This document shows, piece by piece, positions 1 to 13,000 of a DNA stretch of 64,000 nucleotides (its first letter is position 1; the number at the start of each line of letters is the position of its first letter). A program made the translations under genes and the position numbers. The DNA comes from Temnothorax longispinosus (Eukaryota > Arthropoda > Insecta > Hymenoptera > Formicidae). The DNA lies in NCBI RefSeq assembly GCF_030848805.1, contig NC_092367.1:3596001-3660000 (forward strand). Direction: 5' to 3'. Under the pieces are notes generated by a model. It made no database searches and was not told the origin of the DNA. It saw nothing but the letters and a program-made list of their open reading frames with translations.

Positions 1-1500
1 GTTCGCGATTAAACTTTTATTCACGCGTTGACGTGCCGCGTGAATAAAATTCTGTTAAGCGGTAATCACAATAATCCACTCAGCTTCTCTCAAAAAAGGT
101 GAAATTAAATGTGTATAATCCCGCGCTATCTACAGAGAAGAGAATATTAAATGCAACGCGAAGCGATCGCGCTCGATGCCGCTCGTCGGCGGATGTTCCG
201 AGTGGTTCCTCTCTTTTGATCGGAGGATGAGAAAAACGCTTTATTGGAGTGTCAGATCTCATGAGGCTCCGCGATAAAATGTTTTGATATCGGTTGGGAG
301 CCCACCGCAATCGATACAATCGACACGTACGGTTCCGTGTACTCCCCGGTCACCAAAGCAGGGGGAAAAAAGTGATAACCGCGTCTATCGCCGGCCATTA
401 ATTTCTCCCAGTTCCCGTCCCGTTCCCGAATTCACTCGGCGGATGCGTTGGACGCAATTTTTCCGCAACGCGGGCACGCACGCACGCACGCACCTGCAGG
501 ACGCAATTGCATTGCGTCGCGTATTCCGTGACTGTACGAGTTCGCATTTTGACGGTATATGCGAGTTACAGTTAACGTTGCACTTGTTTCGCAAGGCTCG
601 TTTTAATAATACAGAGAACAGATGTCGATGTCGCAAAAATGCGGGAAGAATAATTTAAAAATTTTTTTTTTTTTTTACAATAGACAAGTTAAAGAAATCG
701 ATATAATCTGTAGTGAAAAGAAGTATTATATTATATATTATAAACTATGTCATATTGTTAATATCATTTTTTTTTTTTATTTTTACGTGTCGTATATAAG
801 GTTCATTAATTCCATGAATATAAATAATGATGAAATCTATAAATAATACGACTCCAAGATTAATATTACTATACATAAATACAATAATTACTATATAATG
901 TTACTAGATAAATATTTAGAAATCATATTTTGTTATTTTTATATCGGCGTCATACGTCATCAAATTATAGTGAATTATACAAAATGGCGCGTTTTATCCT
1001 TCTCTATCAAACACGAAAAGTTTACTAGCAGGATCGTCCGTTCCGCGGTTATTGCGATGGCCGACTTCTGTCCCGTGTTGGTTTATGAGTTTCCGTTTTG
1101 TCAATACTGTTTGGCTTCGGCGATGAATAGAGCCAGTCACGTGCCATCGATTAAAACTCGTCTCCGCGGCCCTACCATGCGATTTCATTATTCCTGCCGA
1201 TCGCAATTTCAAAATATATCCATATGTTACCGTAGCGCCCCGTCGTTGTTATTCTGTTTACGCGTCATCGCGCTTTGGACCATGTTATCCGATCGAGTGA
1301 GGCGACTGGGAAAATGTACATGTACAAATTGGCATAGACGTGCACGATTTCAATGTACTTGCCTGCATTTTGTACGACCATCGCAATAAAGCGGAATACA
1401 AATTCAATAACACAGGACATTTTATACGGTTTGATTAAAGACACGATATAAATTGAACAGACGTTTGAAACTGTCACTGTCATGTCAAGTATCATACAAA

Positions 1501-2053
1501 TATAGGGGCTTAAGGGGATCCTGCAGTAACAGGCGAACTTCCTCAATGTCGATAATGTCAGCCTTTCTAATTTTGTTTTCCCTATATCTGTCTTTGTCTA
1601 TAACGAAATGACATCTGTCCTTGTTTGATTGCTCGTCATCTCTCGCAAGATCCGGCAACTACTGTTGCAGCTCTTCTTGTCATTCTGCATCCGTATTTGC
1701 ATTACTACAATAAACTTTCGATGGATCTTTTTTTGTACGCATTGAATCTTACTTCTACTTGCACGATATTATTCCTACATGTTTTCCCAAGGTAAGATGA
1801 TAAACATTATGTATGTATAAACTGCAGAATTTTTGTTTTAAGTAAATATTGTCGTCAGGTGACAGCTGTATGTGCCCAAATAAGTAATATTTTTAATTTT
1901 TTGGTGTTCTTTATATAAAATCGCGTTTGTGTACCTAGATTTTTGTGCGTACTTTAATTCTGTAAAAAATAATTCTATAAAGCCAATTAAAGATCCATCT
2001 AAAAACGATAATGTCGGTAAATCATACGGCTGCAGGATCCCCAAGGGGCTATA
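1501..2053. mobile_element. Candidate non-autonomous DNA transposon with ~24 bp terminal inverted repeats
   Basis: The left end begins TATAGGGGCTTAAGGGGATC and continues CTGCAG. The right end at 2030-2053, reverse-complemented, reads TATAGCCCCTTGGGGATCCT and then GCAG. The ends match imperfectly over about 24 bp and enclose 0.5 kb without a transposase frame. A TA at both ends would fit a Tc1/mariner-type target duplication. A direct CGATAATGTC repeat lies just inside both ends. The class is inferred. Confidence 0.45.
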
Positions 2054-3040
2054 GTTTTCCAAGCAGAAATGCTTGATATAATATAGGCGAAGTACTCTTC
2101 ACGTTCCTTTTGCAAAACCGTAAATCTTTCTACAATCTACAATGATTATTTACGTTGCTGTTAAAATTACAGTGGCATAGCCATCAGCCTTATTTTTGGA
2201 TTCAGTAACGCGAACCATCGCGAGCTTTATCGATCTCTCGCGCATCGTCGCCTCGGCGCGGCGCGTCGCACCGGCCGATCAGCGAATGAGTGCAGCGATC
2301 GGAAAAATTCGGAAATTTATTCGCTCGTATATAACGATCATTTTATTGACGGACGCATTATTCCACGCACACCTGTCACTCCCCGCGTGTACCGTTTGCA
2401 CACGACGGCGCTGTGGCTTTACAACTCTATATCGTACATCGCACATTATTTCAATGAACAAAAACCCGTGTACGTGCGCTGCATTGCATTACAACAAGGA
2501 TACGATTTTATTGTCTTGCATAATTTATTCGTTTACTATATCCATAATCATAGATCGGAATTCGCGCGGCACGACGAAGCGCGATAATAAATGAAATTGC
2601 ATAGAGCAACGGCCGTTAATTGATTGATACGCGTGTAATGATTTCAGTTGTCTGGGAAGCTATCAGTTCGCATCCGCATTAATACCTACCAAAATTGATA
2701 TTACCCGAACGTGATTGACGTGGCACACATTATTATCGCATTATCGTCGAGTATCACCGACAGACCTTCTTGACACTTCCACGCGTCATTTCAATAAGAC
2801 TTCTCTCATTAACGTTAATTGCCGAAAGACAGGCATGAGCGTCAATAGCAATTGATTGAAATCTTTTTATAAAGTATATCAATATTGATATATAGCTTTA
2901 CGTGAATGAAATGTTTTTTCTATTTAATTGCTGCTGTGTGATATGATCTTGCTTTCACCAGCATTAATAAATATTAACGAAATATAGTTTGTTTCTTTAT
3001 TATTTCACACAAATATGGATATTTTCCGTTATTTATATTG

Positions 3041-3414
3041 TTCTTTCAAATATACCTACTTGTAAAATAAATATATTATTGTTTTCTGCTAATTATGTAT
3101 TAAATTATTTAACTCTTTACATCTTGGAATAAATTCAAATTCCAACAACTTGATAAATAAATAAAACCTCTTTATTTCTGAAAACATTGAATTTTATTAC
3201 AACGTGTCATAATAAAACCTCTTTATTTTTGAAAACATTGAATTATGACATGTCATAATAAAATTCAATGTTTTCAAAAATAAATAGGTTTTATTTATTT
3301 ATCAAGTTGTTGGAATTTGAATTTATTCCAGAGTATAAAGAGTTAAATAATTTAATACATTATTATTAGCTGAAAAAATAATATATTTATTTTACAAGCG
3401 CATATTTGAAAGAA
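3041..3414. mobile_element. Fold-back (palindromic) MITE-like element
   Basis: Two arms of about 180 bp are near-perfect reverse complements, for example TTCTTTCAAATAT at the left end and ATATTTGAAAGAA at the right, and CCAACAACTTGAT against ATCAAGTTGTTGG inside. In the centre the segment with AACCTCTTTATTT and GAAAACATTGAATT is repeated in tandem (about 3165-3257), so one arm carries a partial duplication. AT-rich, no coding capacity. It would form a long hairpin if transcribed. Confidence 0.75.
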
Positions 3415-5943
3415 TGATACTTAAGATACATACTTAAAGATTTAATAATATAAAAAATACAATAAACTTTTAGAATAATCTACTTCGATAATAACTCGAT
3501 ATTCGAGTTACTAGTATGAAATGTGATATCGAATATAATTCGACTTTCAAGTGCAAAGAGATAAGCAAAATTTTTTGCAAAATTATATCAGATCACAAAT
3601 CGATTGTTTGCCTATTTTACTAAAGAATGCTTGCTTCTATATACTGAAAGAATTTTCAGAATTTCCGACCGCGATGTAAGGAATCAGTCATTTCTCTAGG
3701 CAAATTTAGTTTCTACTTCCTTATAACAACATACTCTTGCCGCCGCAGAAAAAGAAGCGAGAGCATAACTGCCCGCAGTTAGCCCGTAAGCTATTCTAGA
3801 CAGATTTCAAGTTCGTCGAGACGAGATTTGCGTCTACAAATAGTTTGCTGGAGCTTTATTGTTTGCCTCGGGCAGAGGTAAGACAAGCAGGATATGCTCA
3901 CACCCACCTGAGTTACACTCGCTTCGTCCTCCTGTCGCGCTCGCGCGTTTACGTATCCTGCCGCATAAATTACGTTAGCGCCAGTTCATCAACTTTCAGG
4001 CGAATGAACAAACTTTCTGGCGGATTCTCATTCCGGATTATTACTGCCCCGCGCATCACCGCGAGGTTTTAGCGTAATTATAAAACCGCAACACGCTTGA
4101 CATCGATACTTTGTAAATTAATATCGAACAGAAATTGCACGTGTAACTTTTTGCCACTCATCTCACGTAGTATAGACATAGCGAAATGATTGTAAATTTT
4201 TCATACAATTATCGAGCTTTGCTATTCCATGATTAATAAGAGTTATAGCATCAACTATTTACGTATAATGATATAAGAGCATTAAAGGGGCAAAACACAG
4301 CATTTCGGATTAATAGCGTGCTATTAAATTTTTCATCAAACTCTGTGAAAGTAATTATAAATGTTCTGAAATCCCATTTTCGAAAATAATTTCTGAATAA
4401 TGTTCTAAAATTACTCTGTCCACACATATTATTTCGTTGAAATCTAAATCCTTTGAAAAAAATCATTGCGTAGTCATATATAATCTTGGCATAATATATT
4501 GTAAATAAAATAATGACCTTTCTGTCTCCTATCAGATTCTTAGGATGCAACTCTCTAGGGATGCAACACGAAAAAGCTTTACCATGTGCAGATCGGAAAG
4601 CTCTTCCCGACGTCTGAAAAATCGCATTATAGAGATATTTGCGCGCGACCACAACGTCACTTTCTTCATTTGTGCTGAAATATACTGACAACGTATAAAT
4701 TATAATCAGAGCGTTCTTTTCTGAGAAAATTTTATCCTCAGAAAATTTCTATCCGAGAATCAAAATATATACCTATTACTGGAACTCTTTCCTCTATGGT
4801 TTCATTGCTTCGAGCGTCGAGAACAATCATCAGAATTTTCGAGGAGCTATCCAGAATTTAAAAAAAAATCCGTGAAAAACTGTTCACTCCTGGGAAATCT
4901 GGAAAATCCAAAGCGAGAGCATTGAAATTGGTTGAAATTGCGCCCGGAAAAGTTGATTAGTCGCGCTAAATTTGCGCGTCATCAACGAAAACGCAATATT
5001 GAATCAACGCAAGGGAAGGCGCGGGACACGTCGCACTTTAGCCCAAGACAAACAGTCGAGCTCCACAAACTACTTGTAGCAGAAAGGGCGCAGCATATAT
5101 AGCGAGTGATGAAGAGACGCGCAAGACTAAGCACGGGCGCCGGTCGTTTCCTGGATGCTTCCGCGTGTTTGTCCGCCTCAAATACGTGCCTTCCAGGACG
5201 CGCAGCGAGATGAAGAAGGTGCAGGGAAAGGGAAGGAAATGAAGACGAGAAGCGGTCGCAGGCGGAATGGTCGCGTCGTGCTTAGCATCGTTTCACGACT
5301 CTGAAATACGAGTGAAATCAATTCGCGACGTGACTGCCTCACATTGATCGCCACCACCGCACCGGAAGGCTTTCGCTAAAAATATTCCGGAAACTAATAG
5401 TCCATCCCGCGTCATCCCGCGCGTTGTACTACTAAAATTTTTTACGTTTCACGATTGGTATTATTAGCGATTCTTTGACAATTGTAAACCGGTGGCTGAT
5501 AAATGTATCAATACCATTTGATTACTCGAATATGATTACTCGCTTCGTATTAATTAGATTTATGTAAATATTACGAATGGTTTAATTATAATGATCTTTA
5601 TCGAGGCCATCCACATTTATTCGTTTATGAGTAAATCTTTATTACCATTATTTATCTTCATTAGTATTGTTATGGTTGCATTATAATGCATAATAAAACG
5701 CAATCCCTGACGATTAATATATTAATTTGGTATACAATGAACAGTACGCAATAACAGTATCTCAATTCTATCAATATTGAATTTCAGTAATAATTTCTAT
5801 GAAAAAATCGAATCGGATAATGAGCGTAAAGATTAATTAGCGTAAATGCTCTCATCGTATTGCTTGTTCTTATGTTAAATATTTCACTTACAAGAATTAT
5901 ACATGAATTATTATAACAAACCTTGTAGTATATAGAGTTTATG

Positions 5944-5975
5944 ATATATATATATACATATATATATATATATTT
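5944..5975. repeat. (AT)n microsatellite
   Basis: Alternating AT with one interruption, followed by a T run. Confidence 0.8.
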
Positions 5976-6722
5976 TTTTTTTTGCTAAAAACACTTTTCT
6001 TCAGCAACTATTGTATATAATTATACAGTCAAAGAAAAAGAGAAAGAAAAAAGAATTTACAGTAAATATTATCATCAAACTTTCGACGGGACAGGAATAA
6101 ATAACGCGTGAACGAAATTAATTCACGTAACGCCGCACGCCGGCCGCCATCAAATCTCCCATAGTCTCTTCTCACTGAATATTACATTTTCCGCCGACGT
6201 TTCCGGCGAGAACGCAGCAACATCGTCGCCGTCGTCGTGACGACTAGATTAGAACTGGCGCGTAACTTCGACACGGCAACGTACCGTGAATTTCATAATT
6301 CATGGAAATAAACGCGCACACGTGACTAATAGCGTTACAATTAATAAACGGAGCATTTCACTACGAGCTGCGCATAATTCGCACCCGTTTGCTTTCCGAA
6401 AATCCTACGGTATTCTCATATTTTGCTCGTTTTACGTTTAATTAATTGTTTTTGTTTATTCTATACGTTTAATAATTATTAAAATTTATCTATTAATTCA
6501 TAATTATTAATACTTCTAACTTAATAAATATAATTTTGCATTATCCAATTAAATACATATTAAATAAACGTTTCCAGAATAATTCTCTCAATTTGCGATT
6601 TTAATGACTAAATAATATCCTACTATTTCAATTATGTAATGGTGATTGCAAGCCGCTTCAAGATCCGAAGCGGAATAATTCTAGTAATATTTTGATTAAT
6701 ATCACCAGAAATATTCGCATTT

Positions 6723-6824
6723 CCAGGTAGCAGAGTAACAACGTCAAATGACGTATTAATAATGTCTAAAGACATCTTAATACATATTCGTTAAGACGTC
6801 TTTAGACATCATCCTGCTACCTGG
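6723..6824. mobile_element. Short MITE with CCAGGTAGCAG termini
   Basis: It starts CCAGGTAGCAG and ends CTGCTACCTGG. Inside, AATGTCTAAAGACATCTTAA faces TTAAGACGTCTTTAGACATC, so the 102 bp fold into a hairpin. It lies 78 bp upstream of the first receptor exon, within the 3' end of an intron. Confidence 0.65.
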
Positions 6825-6902
6825 GGTTTCTTAAGTCACACGCGCTTTGTATCACGGGACGAGCATTAGCAATGAGTAAAGCCGAGATTCATATTTTTGC
6901 AG

Positions 6903-7055
6903 GCTGAACCAGCGTTAATGTACGACAGTGTACAGGTGTTCGCGGTGGGATTACGTACCCTGGAGCAATCCCATGCTTTAAGGCCCGCCAATATTTCCTG
7001 CGAGCTCGAGCACCCCTGGGACGGCGGTTTGTCTCTCACCAACTATATCAACTCG
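6903..7055 (+). CDS. Receptor exon 1 of window: end of amino-terminal domain
   Basis: Fifty-one codons, phase 0 at both ends, acceptor TTTTTGCAG and donor GTAAGT. It begins A-E-P-A-L-M-Y-D-S-V and ends L-T-N-Y-I-N-S. This matches the lobe of the kainate receptor amino-terminal domain where vertebrate subunits have an E-A-A-L-T-Y-D-A-V-like helix, then a Cys and a P-W-x-G segment; here these are residues C33 and P38-W39. N-I-S at 30-32 is a possible N-glycosylation site. The upstream neighbour exon was not found. An 18.5 kb intron follows. Confidence 0.9.
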
Positions 7056-10000
7056 GTAAGTTTCTCCCCTTTTGCATTTCTCTACACCGACATACATGAG
7101 CATGTATAATACTCATAAATTACATGTAATATCAACTTTGAATTATTTGAATTATATTAAGCGACGTATACCTGCTGGATTAGGTATATATAAAACTTTA
7201 TAATGCAAAGTTTAATTTATTAAGTTACCGTCGAGTAATTATATTAACAGGGATTAGATGAAAACACGCGGAGTTGCAAAATGTACAATTTTGCATGAAT
7301 TTTAAATGCAAATATATGTATATCTCGTAAATTTTATTGTTTATTTCCATAAACGTACGTTCAAAATATTTGCAGAGATTTATGTTGTTTTTATGGCATA
7401 GGACGATACTTATTCCCGCCACAAGATCGCGATGTTCCCAGCGTAAATACACCCACGGGACGTATTTTAATTTTTCATAACACCGTCCACGTACATTCTC
7501 CGGCAATGTCGCGACATCGCCGCCACCTGCCTCTCTCGACTTTTCCCGAGGATAGATATCGTCGAAGGAGAGAAAATCCGCTGCGCCCATCCGGCAGCTC
7601 CATCGTTGCTCTTTAGCTCGCGCTTGGCAGATCCGCCTCGAGAGACCACCCCGAGGGGGAAGAAACATGCTGCGATGGCTTACCGTAAATTACCGCTACT
7701 GAGATCTGGCCGACGTCCAAAATAGACGATATCCAATATAGTAGCACTCGTTTCCGCTCAGTTCGTGCAAATATTTAGCGTGGCGCGAAAGGGAACATTG
7801 GGATATCCGTCGCGTACGTGCCAGGCATATGAAATCCGGGAAGGTAGTACCTCACTTTCGCTAAAATACCTTTCATATCTCTATTTTATTGCTATCTCGC
7901 AATTAAAACATTGTAAAGAAATATACATTTACGTAATATACATTTGTAATTTCCATTGCGTTTATATGTTTTTATTTGAAGCTAAACGTTCGAGCTCTCG
8001 ATTGAATCGAGTTAAGTTCATAATTTTCTCGGGCTGTTAATACTCTGATGAGCTGCTCCTAATAATCCCGCTGTAAAAAGAGTATCCGGCAGCGTGAGAG
8101 AAAGCGCGTTTCTATAAATTTCAATCAACGTTTTGCGCGCGAGCGTGATGTCGCTCGTACGCGAGACACCGCGCTACTAGCGTATAGCAGCGCGACGGAT
8201 AAATTGTTTAATACCATGATGGACGATTCCAAAGCTGTCACAGGCAGGGCCCACAAATCCTTCCGTGATGTTGTACTTCCCCTTTTCAACCTGTACGACA
8301 TTCTTCCCGTTCCCGTGTCCGACAAGGCACGATATCCGCGGCTGCAGTGTTTCAGGATTGATATCCACTAGAGACAGAGAGAAAATCGCGATATTGTTCT
8401 TTCATAAAACATATCACGCAAGTACATACACGCACATTATATATAAGCGTAAAAATTGTGTATAATTATAAATTGTTTTTAGATCTATGTATTTTATTAT
8501 CAATCAATTTTTATTATTTTCCTCGAGAAAGAATATTTATTATATTTAATGTGTAATATTATATTTAGGATGTTTTATAGAAGAAAAGAAGAAACAATAT
8601 TTCAGTTCTCTCTTCCTTTGTCTCTATAATGGATATTATTTCCGAAATATGTATTACGACTGAATATGTATGTACATACACTATGTGTGCAACATTTCTG
8701 ATTTTACTTTTTACATATTTTTTACACGAATTTTACATAGAAATAATTATAATAATTTCACAACTGAGATCTCTTTAAAACGTGCGCTACAGTCTACACA
8801 AACGGAATCTCTTATACAACACATTCGATCCAGTTTCCACGATTTTGATTCGGCGACCCTTCGTTAAGCGGAAAGTCCGTCGTACTATCTGGAACCCGGC
8901 GCATAGAGTTCAATTTTCCCGAATTGTACAGAGACTTTCGTAACCTGGCGCGTACGTGACTTTCGCGTTGCTTGTTAGGAAATAAAAAGTTCGTACGGTA
9001 AATGCACCGACACTAGAGACCATTGGAGAATTTGAACGCGGTTGGAGCAAGAAGAGATATGAGAGAAGTGAAAGAAACAAAGATAGAACACCGAAGGGAA
9101 GCGGGAAAGAGAGGAAGGAGAGCGAAAACGAACGCGCCACGTACTCTTTTCGCAATAACAAGAACTACAAGAATAATAAAAATCGCCTCATGCTCTCTAT
9201 AGAGAAGAAAATGATAGCCGTTAATGCCCGCACATTTTTAAGGAAACACCTTTTGCAATTAGAGTTGCAGCATTCGCAGATGAAACGCGCGCGACGAATG
9301 CCCGGGATAGGTACTGTGCAGAACTGTGAACAGTGTGAACCAACCGTCGCGCCACTTTAAGAGCACGACAAACATCGCGTGCACTAGCTCTGCATGGTTT
9401 GTCGTTCCGCAAGCGAAATAACATCGCATACTTTGGCACAATGCGACCGTCCGCGTTTGTTGCGCAATGTCTCCTCGCTACCCGCCTACATCCATAATTA
9501 GTTAAGTTTATCTTCTACCCTTTAGCTCCCCTTTAGTTACTGGCCTGACCATCTTCAGGCGGAAGAAAGGCCCTACGAGAGGATTAAGGCTTCGCCGTTG
9601 TCCGTAATATCTCGTCTCTTCCCGACTTCCAGCGCCAGCCTCTTCCCTCCTCTCGCCGATCGAACGCGCCGATTACCCGGGCGCGATCATTAATTTAATA
9701 GCGCCGCAGCGGCGAGATTCCAATATCGGTCGGATGGCCTCTAATCGACCTGGAGATATTTGCGCCGCTGTCCTCCGCCGACGCGACGCTGGAATTCCGG
9801 CATAGCATCAGACATGCCGACGCAGTTTAGATTATGACGTTGAATACGTCAAAAATGAATTAACGACGCCACGCCCAGCGTCGAGATATGTGTCCATCTT
9901 ATACGTCAGCGAGGCTAATAAATATCATCTGATACGCGATATGGCTCGTACAAACGGCATGCGGCAATCAGCTGATTACACATTCGCTCGTGAATGCAGC

Positions 10001-13000
10001 TATCCGCGATATGTTTGTGTGTAACTGCGATACTGGAGACAATGCGAGTAACGCTGGAGTGCTTATATAGAACTTCCTGAAGCTAAGAGGATACGAGAGA
10101 TTTCGTGTGAAATCTTTAGTTCATTAATTAAGTACTGAGATTCCTTAAACGTTGATATTTTATCGATGCGTTAAAAATATTAAAAATTTCATTGTAATTA
10201 TCGGATAAACTTTTTTTACGCTAACTGGATCCTCCTTTCTTATGACGAAACTTTTATTTTATTGTTACTTACGAAGAGATATATTTAAAGTTGTTGTTCT
10301 TGCAAGAATATTACGAGAAATGTCAATCCGAATAAAATTTTGAGAAATTGAAACATTTCGAAAAACTCGATATTATTATTTTTGCTTATTGCGCCACTGA
10401 AAATATTCGAAAGTGGAACATGCTTAACCTCCGATGTATCTATAATGTCATCCCTTTTTTCTCTTCCTGATCACAAAAGTGTCACACGACAGCGTCGTGC
10501 AACTATTTGGCGATCTTCCGAGAGTTTTTATTGCTGAATTAGCTATTTCGCATTGTTTGATCTCGCGCCTTTCAAGGATCTTCGGTCCACTTGTGTAGAG
10601 ATTTTGGCATGCGCGTTGGACTCTTGCTTATTTCGTCGGCATTATCCTACTTTCTTACCCCAATTTAGCTCGGCAGTATCCCTGGCTACAAGGGCAAACA
10701 TTAAGTGGGTCGTCGGATTAAAATCTGTCTACTCGCCAAATTTCCCATAAATAAGTTAAACGAATATTGCGCGCGACGGTGGCCGGATTGTTGAGGCGCC
10801 AAGTAGCGTGGCCTAAGTTTTCGCCGACTCCTAGCATGCTTTTTACGTATTCCATTTAGCGAGGCATTTACAGTCTTATTTAAATATATATACATATAAA
10901 GTGCTTCGAAATAATCCGTGTTCTTTTAATGATAGATTCTAATCAATTTGAAGTAGATATTTTTTTTAGCGAACTATCAAAGGAACTCATTATTGCAGCT
11001 TTCTTAATTCTTTACATCAAACAATTTTGTATATCTCTCTTTAATCTTTTAATCTTAAAAACTATTAATATAATTTTTATTTAAAATTAAATGAAGAACG
11101 TAGTTTTATTAGCTGTTTGATTTTTTGAAGTTTATTTCATAAAATTCTTCTTCTTTAATTGCTTATAGTTTGATAATTATTGATACCTCGACATTTTAAT
11201 TAAGAAAAAATCAATTCACCAAAGAGATCATTGTTAGTTTTGAAATTTCCTGTATATATCTGCATTCTTGTGTACACTCAACTCTGTTTAATTAAATGTT
11301 AACCGAGCGTATTCCGTTTAATTTAACGCCGGTGCTTCGCGCATTCCGCTTTTTCAGACTCGCTTCCGAAAAATTGTTCATCCCCCGTCGTTCATAAAAT
11401 TAGAAATCGCGGTCGTATATCCTCCGTAAGATTACGGTAATAGAAGTTATTCGTAGAAATTTCAAATATGTGACTCTTTTATCTTAAATAAAGCGTAAGA
11501 ACACGATTTCCAACGTGACGTGCGACAGCGTTTCTCTTTATATTCGTAACAAGTAAATTGGATGTATTTTACACAAAGGACGAGTTATCTCGGCAGAGCT
11601 TTTACAGTAAAGCGTCACATAAAGTTTAAGATACAAAAGTTCAAAACAGTCTAGGCGTAAAAAAACAAAGTCTTTGTAAAAAATAAACTTAATAAAATTT
11701 AATCAAAATACTTTGTCGAGAAAAAATGAATTTTAAGATATAAATGAAATACTACTTAATATAAGAATATAAAGAATTGTTACAATAAAATTCTTTATAT
11801 AGAAAGTACACAAAATTAATATTTATATAAAGGAAGAGTAGAAAAAACACTGTGTTAATATTATTATATTTTGATTTTAAAATAAAAGAATTTTGGAAAA
11901 TTTAAAATAAAATTAATATTTGTTTTCAATTAATTATATTTTATTTCAAAATTTTATATAAAATTATTAAATTACATTAAATTATAAAATCATATTTTTA
12001 ATTTTAAGTTAAATTAAAGTCACATTTTTTAATTTTGTAAATAAATTGCAATCCCAGGAATATTGTATCGATAGTATAAATTGCTTCGTAATCGAAAATT
12101 GAACTGCGAGTGCACATTTCGCGGTATTCGTAATTTGCGCTGCTTTATCTTCACTTTGCTAATACTATCGAATTGATCCAGAAAACGAGCAGAAACATAT
12201 CCTCGCGATACGGTTGCGTATGTAAAAGTATCATACGGGCCACTGTTTGCATGAGTTGCCTATAATATAAATAAATATTCGCCGGTTTATAGCGAAAATG
12301 GGATCGCAATTATTGCTCGATAAATCAGCATAAATTTTGCGATATCCCGCGATTACCCATGTTGTTTATCTGCGAACGTGCCAATGCATGCTGTATCTAA
12401 TCCAGGCAGAGAATTGTATGAAGTGCACTTTATTCATTACTTATAATGAATAAAGCGTATTAAACAGATGATAAAATAAGAAATGCAAAAATGATACAAT
12501 TTTTAATTAATGGAAGAAACAATCAATATCGATAACGTATAGAATTTGAAATATAATAGTATCTAAATAATAATTATACACCATTTTACATTTTAAATAT
12601 TATGTACATAAATATTAAAAAACTTTTCATTTTTTATGTCAAATTTTCACAGCTCCTCTAGACTAGATTATAGCTATTTGTTTTTATATTGTGCAAAAAA
12701 CGTATTGTATTTTCAATTTTCTTACAAATTTCTCTGTAACAACGTCACAGAACGCAGCCGAATACTACTATTTTCTACAACTAATTAATGCAGCGTACGA
12801 TGAAAACGAAATTCTTCGCGCTCGTAACGTTCATATCTTTACGATTCAGCGGGCAGAAATTTTGTTCATGGCGGCAGAGCCGGTCTGACGCGCGTTACAA
12901 TTGCACGCTGGTCGGCCTTTTATTATCTTTCTCCGTATGCATGCCGCTCGCATCTCCAACACTACGATTTTACCTTGCAATTGCCTTTACAGTCCACCAT

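Larger units (their letters stand above)
1..6902. other. Non-coding: receptor intron or 5' region
   Basis: No exon of the receptor amino-terminal domain or of another gene could be recognised on either strand. Open frames here are short and lack family motifs. It holds a short (CACG)n run near 474-493, three inverted-repeat elements (entered separately) and a GC-richer, CpG-rich patch around 5000-5420. As the exon at 6903 starts mid-protein, at least the part next to it is intron; upstream exons probably lie outside the window. Confidence 0.6.

Noticed and set aside
4590..4620. AGATCGGAAAGCTCTTCCCG, similar to a sequencing adapter
   Set aside because: Differs from the adapter after the first nine bases and lies inside continuous genomic sequence; most likely chance.
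7225..7668. 147-codon minus-strand frame near the nested exon
   Set aside because: Runs through AT-rich sequence, no motif, no link in phase to the 8367-8177 exon.
8046..8092. CTGATGAG word, as in a hammerhead ribozyme core
   Set aside because: No GAAA partner or flanking helices at the right spacing.
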